Shown: positions 22,961 through 29,516 of the stretch, one piece after another
How the letters are laid out: the number at the start of each line of letters is the position of its first letter
How positions within the stretch are numbered: position 1 is the stretch's first letter
Notes under the pieces: generated by a model
What the model saw: the letters and a program-made list of their open reading frames with translations, nothing else
Told to the model about the DNA's origin: nothing
Databases searched by the model: none
NCBI GenBank assembly: GCA_947170465.1
Contig: CAMVTS010000014.1
Location: 1-47,062 of the forward strand
DNA length: 47,062 nucleotides
Source of the DNA: an uncultured Clostridia bacterium
GTDB taxonomy: Bacteria > Bacillota > Clostridia > Oscillospirales > Acutalibacteraceae
Direction: 5' to 3'
Translations under genes and position numbers: made by a program

Positions 22961-23420
22961 ACAAACCGCGCACAGGGCGAGACATGGAGAAACAAGGGTT
23001 TTATTCTTTGTTGTGCCAACCTTCAGCAAAGTCGTTGAGCTCGAAATCTAAGGAACATCGCGCTCAAATGGGTGTATGTTTCCGTAGAACAGTTCTCTGA
23101 TCACATCCACGTTGGCAGCTCGTTTTCAAGCACAACAGGATACCATAGAAAAAGAAAAAGTCCGGAACATTTTCGGGTTATCTTTGATTAGCGGCGCAAA
23201 TTTTGAACGGTGCTGCTGCCTTGTTTTTACTATACACTGACGTGTATAGCAAAAGGGGTGCTTAATGGGCAAATACGAATGTGCTCTTAATCCTCTCAAA
23301 GTGGTGTGCTGTCCAAAAATCGTGACAAACGCTCAAAAACGGCGTGAACACTTCTGACGGATACTTTCTCGCCTTTCTCCAACAAATCGCACACAGGGCG
23401 AAAAACTGCAAAATGGAATT
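22961..23420. repeat. Degenerate copies of the intergenic repeat (22886-23562 gap)
   Basis: The 677-bp gap holds partial copies. ACAAACCGCGCACAGGGCGA at about 22963, then AACAAGGGTTTTATTCTTTG, parallels 14040-14085. GATTAGCGGCGCAAATTTTG near 23190 parallels the copy A and C ends. GACGGATACTTTCTCGCCTT at about 23357 to GCACACAGGGCGA parallels copy B. A perfect CTATACAC/GTGTATAG hairpin (23230-23249) lies between. I see no credible gene here, only a 30-codon ORF at 23265. Confidence 0.55.
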
Positions 23421-23562
23421 TCAAGTTTATCCGATCCCGTTTTTCTCAGAAAAAAGTGTCGTTTTTTGAGTTAATTCTAAAATGCACTCAACATTTTTGT
23501 CTGCCGTGCTATAATGATTTCTGTTCGCTTTGAAACAGTTTATCAAATAGGAGTTTTGAATC

Positions 23563-23712
23563 ATGGAAAATCAAAAAACCTGCGCCGACTGTATCAACCT
23601 TGGCAGAGAGGTTTACTGCATGAAGTGCAAAAGACTCAAAAACGGATACAAAGATTTATTTGTTGACGCGGCGCCTGTTCAGGCAAAGCCGCCTGTGGCA
23701 AGCAAAAAGTAA
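23563..23712 (+). CDS. 49-residue two-CxxC protein, probable zinc ribbon
   Basis: ATG at 23563 follows AGGAG (23549-23553) at a 9-bp distance. The product has CADC (7-10) and CMKC (19-22), spaced as in a small zinc ribbon, then a basic KRLKNGYKDLF segment and an Ala/Pro/Lys tail (APVQAKPPVASKK). It is the only plus-strand gene in a 40-kb minus-strand run and has its own terminator. Small two-CxxC proteins bind zinc and often interact with nucleic acid or proteins; no family is named here. It sits exactly at the border between the repeat-protein region and the conjugation operon. Confidence 0.65.
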   Translation: MENQKTCADCINLGREVYCMKCKRLKNGYKDLFVDAAPVQAKPPVASKK

Positions 23713-23713
23713 G

Positions 23714-23755
23714 AGGAAGCAGAAGGTATTTTGCGATACCCTCTGCTTCCTTTTT
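23714..23755. terminator. Strong bidirectional terminator
   Basis: GGAAGCAGA-A-GGTAT (23715-23729) pairs with ATACC-C-TCTGCTTCC (23736-23750), a 14-bp stem with one mismatch and a 6-nt loop, followed by TTTTT (23751-23755). It lies directly after the CxxC gene and overlaps the stop of the converging Big2 gene, so it serves both strands. Confidence 0.85.
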
Positions 23756-24773
23756 ATTCCACCGTTATCTTCATTTTACAGCTTTGCCCGCTCGGGAGTG
23801 TGGCGATAATGTTGGTGACGCCTCTTTTTGCGGCTTTAATCGTGTAATAGTCATTGCCTTCCCCCAGCTTTTTGACTACAAAGGGATTGCTTTCGCTCCA
23901 TGTACAGCGATTTGCGCCGTTGAGCCGGATAGTCAGCTCCTGTCCCCTCTTTATCGTCGTATCTCCGGGTGAAAGGGAGATATTCTGCCTTAATTCCTGC
24001 TTTTCAGCGACGGTGACGGTGCAGCTTGCTTTTTTGCCATTGCTGCTGACGGCATACACGGTTGCCGTTCCTGCCTTTTGTGCTTTCACAATGCCGCGGA
24101 TAACAGTGGCAACTGCGCTGTTGCTGCTTGTCCACGTCACGCTCTTATTGGTCGCGTTTGACGGGGAGATCGTCGCCGATAATGAGAATGTCTGCCCGGC
24201 TGTCAGTGATATGCCGGTATGGGACAGGAAAATATCAGTCACATAGACCTCTGAGGAACCGCTGTCCCCTATCTCCTGCTGGCGCGGAACCTGATGACTC
24301 TCCACAGCGCTGCTTTGCTGTGAGCGCGGCGCGCTGTCGGAGTGACTTTGCTGCGGCGTTGAGGATTCGCTTCTTGCCATCTGCGATTCTGTTCTTGAGC
24401 TTGCTTCACTTTTCTGCGGAGCATTCGTCACCGGCTGCGTGATTGGCTGCGGAATAGCAATCGTCATTGATGGCGAAGAGGATTGAGGTTTGAGCGTAAT
24501 CGGCTCGCTCGGTACGGTCGTTTCTTCCAAACCGAATAGTTTGTTGTAATCATAGTCTTCCGTTGCCGCCGCAACCATCGCGGCTTCATCCGTTGTCGCT
24601 GTATCACCGTGATTGTAGGAAAAGGCGTGAACGATCAGAAAAGCAAAAACAACGCCCGCAACAATACCGCCGATTATCAGAAAGAACAGCGGACGAGGCA
24701 GTTTTTCGGTTGTTTCCTCAGCGTCTTCCTCCGAAACGCCTTTGAAGCCTGCTGTGTTCGTGTATTTTGCCAC
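23754..24773 (-). CDS. Membrane protein with Big2 (Ig-like) domain, end of conjugation operon
   Basis: The 339-residue protein has a short cytoplasmic N-terminus, one membrane span (about 28-51), a long Ser/Gln/Pro-rich linker (about 80-175) and a Big2 bacterial Ig-like domain (about 180-258: DIFLSHTGISLTAGQTFSLS, SPSNATNKSVTWTSSNSAVA, AGTATVYAVSSNGKKASCTV). A second Ig-like region follows to the end (SLSPGDTTIKRGQELTIRLN; ATLPSGQSCKMKITVE). Big2 domains occur in adhesins and surface proteins. It starts 4 bp after the CpaE-like gene, so it belongs to the same operon. It could mediate contact with the recipient or the wall; this is inferred from its position. Confidence 0.8.
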   Translation of the reverse strand: MAKYTNTAGFKGVSEEDAEETTEKLPRPLFFLIIGGIVAGVVFAFLIVHAFSYNHGDTATTDEAAMVAAATEDYDYNKLFGLEETTVPSEPITLKPQSSSPSMTIAIPQPITQPVTNAPQKSEASSRTESQMARSESSTPQQSHSDSAPRSQQSSAVESHQVPRQQEIGDSGSSEVYVTDIFLSHTGISLTAGQTFSLSATISPSNATNKSVTWTSSNSAVATVIRGIVKAQKAGTATVYAVSSNGKKASCTVTVAEKQELRQNISLSPGDTTIKRGQELTIRLNGANRCTWSESNPFVVKKLGEGNDYYTIKAAKRGVTNIIATLPSGQSCKMKITVE

Positions 24774-24777
24774 CTGA

Positions 24778-25800
24778 TCACCTCCGCCTTTTCCAACCGA
24801 AACCGCGCTTTGACTTGGAAGTCTGCTCCTCCTTGAAGCCTAACAGCTCACGGTACAGCTTCGCACTGTCCTCATACAACCGAAAGCAATCGGGCGTAAA
24901 CGGCGCGAATAAGACTCGTTCTCGTCGATCGCCCATCAAATCCAACACCTCGGAATGGTCGTCAGGATCAATAAAGGAGAAAACGAAGCTAATACTTTCG
25001 TCCCGATACAGCTGATTAGAAAGCCTTGTCAGCGCGGCGACCTCCTCGGCATTTCCGCCGCAGACGACGATACGAAGGTCGTTCCCATAGAAATCCGCCG
25101 GAAGCTGCTCCAGTTCCGCGCAGTTGCCGTAATCAAAGACCAGATAATCATAGTCTTTGCTGTAGGCGTAATTCTTGTCTTTGTAAAAGAAGATATCCTG
25201 ATAGACAAGCCGTCCGCGCTCATTCTCCTTTTTGACGTCTGAGAAAAATAGCTCCATACTGTCCAAAAACGCAGAAGCGTTCTCTTGGATATAACAGGCT
25301 TTTTTGCCGAGTGTGGAGAGCGTTCTGACAAGCTGCACTGTCTGCGTAGTCGCGCCGATACGCGGCATAATACCGATCACGCCGATTTTCTTCGTAATTT
25401 CGTTCATCGGATCATCGGATTTCGGAACAGATATCGGCTGTTCGATTATTACAGAGCGTTCCTGTGATAGATACTCCTTCAGCTTTTTTCGCACCCCGGC
25501 GGACAGGTAATCGCGGATGACATTTGTAAATCCATTCGTGTAGCAGAGCTTGAGCGCTTCATCGGTGTAGTCCGTATTCGGCGCGTAGATGATCACCTTG
25601 CTATTATAATTCGTTTTCAGAAATTTAATAAAATCATCATCAGGCATATTCTTTTTGACATAGGCCAAATCCAAAATGATACCGTCACTATTCAACACAT
25701 TCAAATCAGTTGAAAACTCCAAGGCAACGCCCATTTCATCGCAGACGTCACGGATCACGCGGTTGCTCTCGGTCAGTTCTCCGATATAGATCACTTTCAT
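24778..25800 (-). CDS. CpaE/MinD-like protein with receiver-like N-terminus and defective Walker A
   Basis: The 340-residue protein has an N-terminal part (1-115) folding like a response-regulator receiver (VIYIGELTESNRVIRDVCDE, SDGIILDLAYVKKN, SKVIIYAPNTDY), as in CpaE. From about 135 it has a ParA/MinD-type domain: IGVIGIMPRIGATTQTVQLV, YDYLVFDYGNCAELEQL, LRIVVCGGNAEEVAALT and a C-terminal basic tail. The P-loop reads PRIGATTQT where MinD has KGGVGKTT, so both signature lysines are absent; CpaE proteins also show GxGA(S/T)T here. It probably binds nucleotide weakly or acts as a scaffold. CpaE localises pilus machinery; here it may position the secretion apparatus. It overlaps the upstream gene by 4 nt. 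Confidence 0.75.
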   Translation of the reverse strand: MKVIYIGELTESNRVIRDVCDEMGVALEFSTDLNVLNSDGIILDLAYVKKNMPDDDFIKFLKTNYNSKVIIYAPNTDYTDEALKLCYTNGFTNVIRDYLSAGVRKKLKEYLSQERSVIIEQPISVPKSDDPMNEITKKIGVIGIMPRIGATTQTVQLVRTLSTLGKKACYIQENASAFLDSMELFFSDVKKENERGRLVYQDIFFYKDKNYAYSKDYDYLVFDYGNCAELEQLPADFYGNDLRIVVCGGNAEEVAALTRLSNQLYRDESISFVFSFIDPDDHSEVLDLMGDRRERVLFAPFTPDCFRLYEDSAKLYRELLGFKEEQTSKSKRGFGWKRRR

Positions 25801-26678
25801 TTTGCGCCCTCCGATGATGAATGAATCGAATCCAGTTCCTTGATTTTGGCGTTGTTTTTGCGGATAACCGCCTGCTTCTCTTGGATTTCCTCGTTGTTTT
25901 TCGCGATCTGTGCCGTGTAACGGTCGTAGGATTCACGGTAGGACTTGATTTGACTTTGGTTTTCCTCCATTTCTTTGTCCGTCAGGAACTGCTCGTCCTT
26001 GCGCAGCTCCGCGACGCGCGCCAGAATATCCGACTGCGTTACCTCATAGCCGGCATTCTCACCTTGCAGCTTTTGGATAGCGTCAGAAAGCGCTTTGTTC
26101 TCGCGCTCGATCTTCTGCCGGTAGAGGTCGATCACATCAAGCTCCTTGATACTGTCCGCCTCGGTCACGGTATAGACGTTCGTGAATACCGTCGCCGTCG
26201 CTTCCTTGAATTCAGATTCCGAGAATTCCGAGGAAAAGGCGATTGTCGCGTCCTCCGTCGCGTGCTTGTTGACGAACTTGACGCGTATCGCCATTTCGTT
26301 GAAATCCTTTGGAACCGCATCAATCGTCAGGGTAGCCATCGTCGGCGACTGATAAATCACCTTACACCGCACCGCCTTGGTTTCACGCGCGCTGTTCCTG
26401 CTCACTGCCGCATACTCGATCTTTTCGGAGGGATTGCTGTTTGAATTTTTAAAGCTGAAAATGACCGCCATACTCTGCTCCGCCTTGCAATACTGCCAAT
26501 CCTCCACCACGACCGAAAAGCCGCTGCCTGCCTTGACCTCTCTGCCGATTTCCGTGTTCAGCAGATTTCCCTTGCTCTCTTGGAAGATACGGGGAGACAG
26601 GAAGAAGAAAGCGTAGCCGCCGATCACTACAGCTAAAATGATGATGATAACCAGATTTCGTCTGATTTCTTTTGACAC
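25797..26678 (-). CDS. Membrane-anchored beta-domain plus coiled-coil protein
   Basis: The 293-residue protein has one N-terminal span (about 9-30), a beta-rich outer domain (about 45-180; FSVVVEDWQYCKAEQSMAVI, IRVKFVNKHATEDATIAFSS) and a long coiled coil (about 190-285; LYRQKIERENKALSDAIQKL, DRYTAQIAKNNEEIQEKQAV, IRKNNAKIKELD). Family not recognised. The layout suits a periplasm-like or wall-spanning structural subunit that oligomerises through its C-terminal coil. It is in the operon between the VirB8-like proteins and the CpaE-like protein and overlaps the latter by 4 nt. Confidence 0.65.
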   Translation of the reverse strand: MSKEIRRNLVIIIILAVVIGGYAFFFLSPRIFQESKGNLLNTEIGREVKAGSGFSVVVEDWQYCKAEQSMAVIFSFKNSNSNPSEKIEYAAVSRNSARETKAVRCKVIYQSPTMATLTIDAVPKDFNEMAIRVKFVNKHATEDATIAFSSEFSESEFKEATATVFTNVYTVTEADSIKELDVIDLYRQKIERENKALSDAIQKLQGENAGYEVTQSDILARVAELRKDEQFLTDKEMEENQSQIKSYRESYDRYTAQIAKNNEEIQEKQAVIRKNNAKIKELDSIHSSSEGAK

Positions 26679-26695
26679 GTTTTCAACCTCCTATC

Positions 26696-27292
26696 TCAAG
26701 CGTACCGTTTCCATTCGGCGATTTGCCATCCGTCCCCTGTCTTTTCAAATATAAGACGAAAATAGTAGCTGCTTTCCCCTCTTGACAGTTCACAAAGTGC
26801 TTCGGGGTTGTTGGATTCTGTATTGGCATAGTGAACGGATACGGTTGTCATATACACGTCGCTGATCAGGCTGTCGTTTAGGAAATGCTTTTCATAAACC
26901 TCATAACACTCATAGGTCGAAACCGCTTTGGCGTCGGTCTGCAGCTGTTTCAGTGTTTTCTTGTCAGGAATGGAGCCTTCCGGCAGGAATTCTGCCATCG
27001 TATCATACAACTCCACCATCATGGTTTGATTCTTCGGCTTTGTCGGCTCTGTCGCAGCTGTCGGCTGTTCCGTTGCTTCTGCCGTAAAATCCGAAAACCA
27101 ATCATCAGCGTTATCACCGGTCTTTGTCGGCTGCAATTCCGATTTGACGATCACCTCATCCAAGGTTTGGATATCCTGAACAGCGTTTACGCCATAGAAA
27201 ACCGCCGTGCCGACAAACAGCAGCAATGCCAGATTGACAGCCATCACTCCGCGGTAGTGAGCCTGTAAAAAAACGGTCAATTTTTCCCACAT
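26696..27292 (-). CDS. One-pass membrane protein, possible VirB8/TcpC-like subunit (second copy)
   Basis: ATG at 27292 overlaps the stop of the upstream gene; an adjacent GTG at 27295 is an equal alternative, since AGGAGG suits either. The protein of about 198 residues has one span (about 16-37), an acidic/Thr linker to about 90 and a C-terminal alpha+beta domain that ends SYYFRLIFEKTGDGWQIAEW. That end is typical of NTF2-like folds, which VirB8 and TcpC share. VirB8-like proteins bridge the inner membrane complex of conjugation machines. The assignment is by fold pattern and position, not by a clear motif. Confidence 0.6.
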   Translation of the reverse strand: MWEKLTVFLQAHYRGVMAVNLALLLFVGTAVFYGVNAVQDIQTLDEVIVKSELQPTKTGDNADDWFSDFTAEATEQPTAATEPTKPKNQTMMVELYDTMAEFLPEGSIPDKKTLKQLQTDAKAVSTYECYEVYEKHFLNDSLISDVYMTTVSVHYANTESNNPEALCELSRGESSYYFRLIFEKTGDGWQIAEWKRYA

Positions 27293-27927
27293 CACTTTTT
27301 CGCCTCCTGTTCCGTGCCGAGCATTTCCTGATTGCCAATCAAATAATTGCCGTTATCATATTCCATTTTGATTCGGTACAGCGTGTTTCTATCGTTGATC
27401 TTCACCAGACAGAAATAGGACGGCCGGATGCCTTTTGATTTCAGTTCCGCTTCTGAGTAACCGTTCTGATAGATTTTCAGCACCTCGCAGTGGTAGTCCT
27501 TCATCTCGCGGTCGGTGCCCTCCTGCTTCTCACTTTCTGCAAATGACTTTTCTACAGAAATCAAAAAATCAGGCGTCACCAAAGGCTTTACCGCCTCGAT
27601 AATACGCTCCTTGTTTGCGTTGTAGCTGCCCTTGAAATTGTACCGTGCGGAGAAATAGTCTCTGACAGTTTGGATCATATGCTCCTGTGACTCGGTATTG
27701 ACCGGATAGGTCGTTGTCGGCTCCAAATCCTGAGTGTGCAGGACTTTCAGCTCATCCGACGTTGCTTCCTTATAAACCATCACATCTGCGTTGGACACAA
27801 GCGCCTGCTTTTCGTTGCGGGCATGATTGATGCATCCGTAAGCGATACCGGCGCCGATCGCAACAGCTATCAGAATGATACAGACAAGTGGATGGGTCAG
27901 TTTTTTGATAATCGTTTCTTTATCCAT
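27292..27927 (-). CDS. One-pass membrane protein, possible VirB8/TcpC-like subunit
   Basis: The start at 27927 has GAAAGGGAT before it; the frame extends to 27945. The 211-residue protein has one N-terminal span (about 12-34), a linker, then a domain with MIQTVRDYFSARYNFKGSYN, IIEAVKPLVTPDFLISVEKS and SYFCLVKINDRNTLYRIKME, an alpha-helix-then-beta-sheet order seen in NTF2-like VirB8/TcpC proteins. It lies 12 bp after the CHAP gene and overlaps the next gene. Two adjacent copies of this type suggest a hetero-oligomeric assembly. No enzymatic residue is apparent. Confidence 0.6.
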   Translation of the reverse strand: MDKETIIKKLTHPLVCIILIAVAIGAGIAYGCINHARNEKQALVSNADVMVYKEATSDELKVLHTQDLEPTTTYPVNTESQEHMIQTVRDYFSARYNFKGSYNANKERIIEAVKPLVTPDFLISVEKSFAESEKQEGTDREMKDYHCEVLKIYQNGYSEAELKSKGIRPSYFCLVKINDRNTLYRIKMEYDNGNYLIGNQEMLGTEQEAKK

Positions 27928-27938
27928 ATTATCCCTTT

Positions 27939-29513
27939 CTACCACATATCAAAAAATCTCGTCGTTTTGTATTGCAGGATGAAATGCTGGGTCTCATGCC
28001 AGTCGGAATAAAACCCACCGGACACATCATACATAAACATCAGCCTGTGACGGGCGACGATGCCGCCCTCGTCAAAGACATATTTGACAGCTTCCTTTGC
28101 CCAGTCGCCGGGTTCCTCGGTGGTATAATAGCCCTCATAACCCATACCGCCCTGTGAGGATGACAAATGCAGCTTCATGATCTCCGCGTGGTTATAGACG
28201 ATCGCGTCGCGGATGCACTGGGCGATCAGGTAACAGCCTTCTTCATACATACCTTCCTCGCCGTGGACGATTTTCTCTATCTGATAGCGTTCCTCGCTCG
28301 TCAGGTCGCGTCCGGCGATTTCACGGTAGGTTTTTCCTTTGTAGTTCTGATCTACCTCAGCAAGCTGTGAATCCTCAATGATCACACCGCCGCTGTTTCC
28401 GGAACCTGACGAACTGCCGCCGGACTTATACTTGCTGAACGAAAAATCAAACTGCATTCCGCTTCCACCGCCGGCGGAACCGCTGCTCGTTTGCACAGAC
28501 GAACCGCCCAAATCGGTCGATATGAAGCCCTGTGTTGACCATGAGGATAGGTATCTCGTGTTCTCACTGACGATGCTGGTGTAGCACCACACGCCATCGC
28601 CGCCTCTGGTGTTGCCCTCAATCGTCGTGAACTCGTCACCGTTCACGGCAATCACCACGCCGATATGAGAATTGCGCGGACAATCGCTGCTGCGGCAAAT
28701 CAGGAAATCACCCGGTCGGGGCGTGTAGTGACCGTCGTTTTCATGGTATGTATTCTTCGCGGCTGCGCTGCGCTGGAACTCTCCGACGCCGGGACTGTAG
28801 CCGTAATCGGCAGGGTCTTTTCCCACCTGCTTGATCGACCAACCGACGAATATAGCACACCAATCGACCAGCTCGCCTCCGTACATTACGTCACAATACT
28901 TCTGTCCGCCGTTGTTGACCTCGCCCTTGAGCATTTCAATATATGTGCCACTGCCTGTTTGGGAACCGCTTCCGCCACCTCCTCCACTGCCGCTTGAAGT
29001 GGACGCGGCGCTGACGCCGCCGAAGATGATACAGATAATGATTACAACCACAAGCACAATGCAAATCGCGGGAAGAGACACTGCGCCGAAGATACCGCTG
29101 ATGATCGACCAGAGCTTTTTGAGCCCCTTTTTCGCTGTTTCCTCTGATTTTTCCGCCGCCTTTTTGCTCTTTTTCTGCGCAAGCTTAGAGCTCGATTTCT
29201 TTGCCGCTGATGACTCGGCAGATTTTTTGTCTCTGAGCGATTTCTTCTGATTGGCTTTTGAATGGCTCTTGCCGTTTGGAGGCTTGTTCTGCGGCGGAGA
29301 ATTGGCGTTAGAAGTCTTATCCGGCTTATTATTTTGATGTGACGTATCGTGATCGTTGGAAACTTCTTCCGTGTCGTTTTTATAATTGGCGCGGAATTTT
29401 CTCTGCGCGTTATAGATATTCTTTGCCGCCGAAGCTGAATCGGATAGATTTTGCTCTATTCCGCCTTCCAGCTCTTGCAGATCACCCTGTTCATTGGCGT
29501 CGTATTCTGCCAT
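27939..29513 (-). CDS. Conjugation cell-wall hydrolase with CHAP and SleB-like domains
   Basis: The 524-residue protein has a cytoplasmic basic, Lys/Ser-rich N-terminus (about 1-130), a membrane span (about 137-165) and a CHAP amidase/endopeptidase domain (about 190-330) with the catalytic Cys in VDWCAIFVGW (about 219), His in NSHIGVVIAV (about 282) and the PRPGDFLI motif. A Gly/Ser linker (about 335-375) leads to a second domain resembling SleB-type hydrolases: SEERYQIEKIVHGEEGMYEE then GCYLIAQCIRDAIVYN and YYTTEEPGDWAKEAV. Such two-domain enzymes open the peptidoglycan for the mating channel. The gene lies 3 bp after VirB4 in the same operon. Confidence 0.85.
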   Translation of the reverse strand: MAEYDANEQGDLQELEGGIEQNLSDSASAAKNIYNAQRKFRANYKNDTEEVSNDHDTSHQNNKPDKTSNANSPPQNKPPNGKSHSKANQKKSLRDKKSAESSAAKKSSSKLAQKKSKKAAEKSEETAKKGLKKLWSIISGIFGAVSLPAICIVLVVVIIICIIFGGVSAASTSSGSGGGGGSGSQTGSGTYIEMLKGEVNNGGQKYCDVMYGGELVDWCAIFVGWSIKQVGKDPADYGYSPGVGEFQRSAAAKNTYHENDGHYTPRPGDFLICRSSDCPRNSHIGVVIAVNGDEFTTIEGNTRGGDGVWCYTSIVSENTRYLSSWSTQGFISTDLGGSSVQTSSGSAGGGSGMQFDFSFSKYKSGGSSSGSGNSGGVIIEDSQLAEVDQNYKGKTYREIAGRDLTSEERYQIEKIVHGEEGMYEEGCYLIAQCIRDAIVYNHAEIMKLHLSSSQGGMGYEGYYTTEEPGDWAKEAVKYVFDEGGIVARHRLMFMYDVSGGFYSDWHETQHFILQYKTTRFFDMW

Positions 29514-29516
29514 ACG

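Noticed and set aside
23265..23357. 30-codon ORF (MGKYECALNPLKVVCCPKIV...) with AAAAGGGG before it
   Set aside because: It lies inside a degenerate repeat region, other copies do not keep the frame, and no domain is visible. I leave it as a chance ORF.
10820..23420. CRISPR array
   Set aside because: The recurring blocks are long, few and spaced by kilobases; there are no short regular direct repeats with unique spacers and no cas gene.
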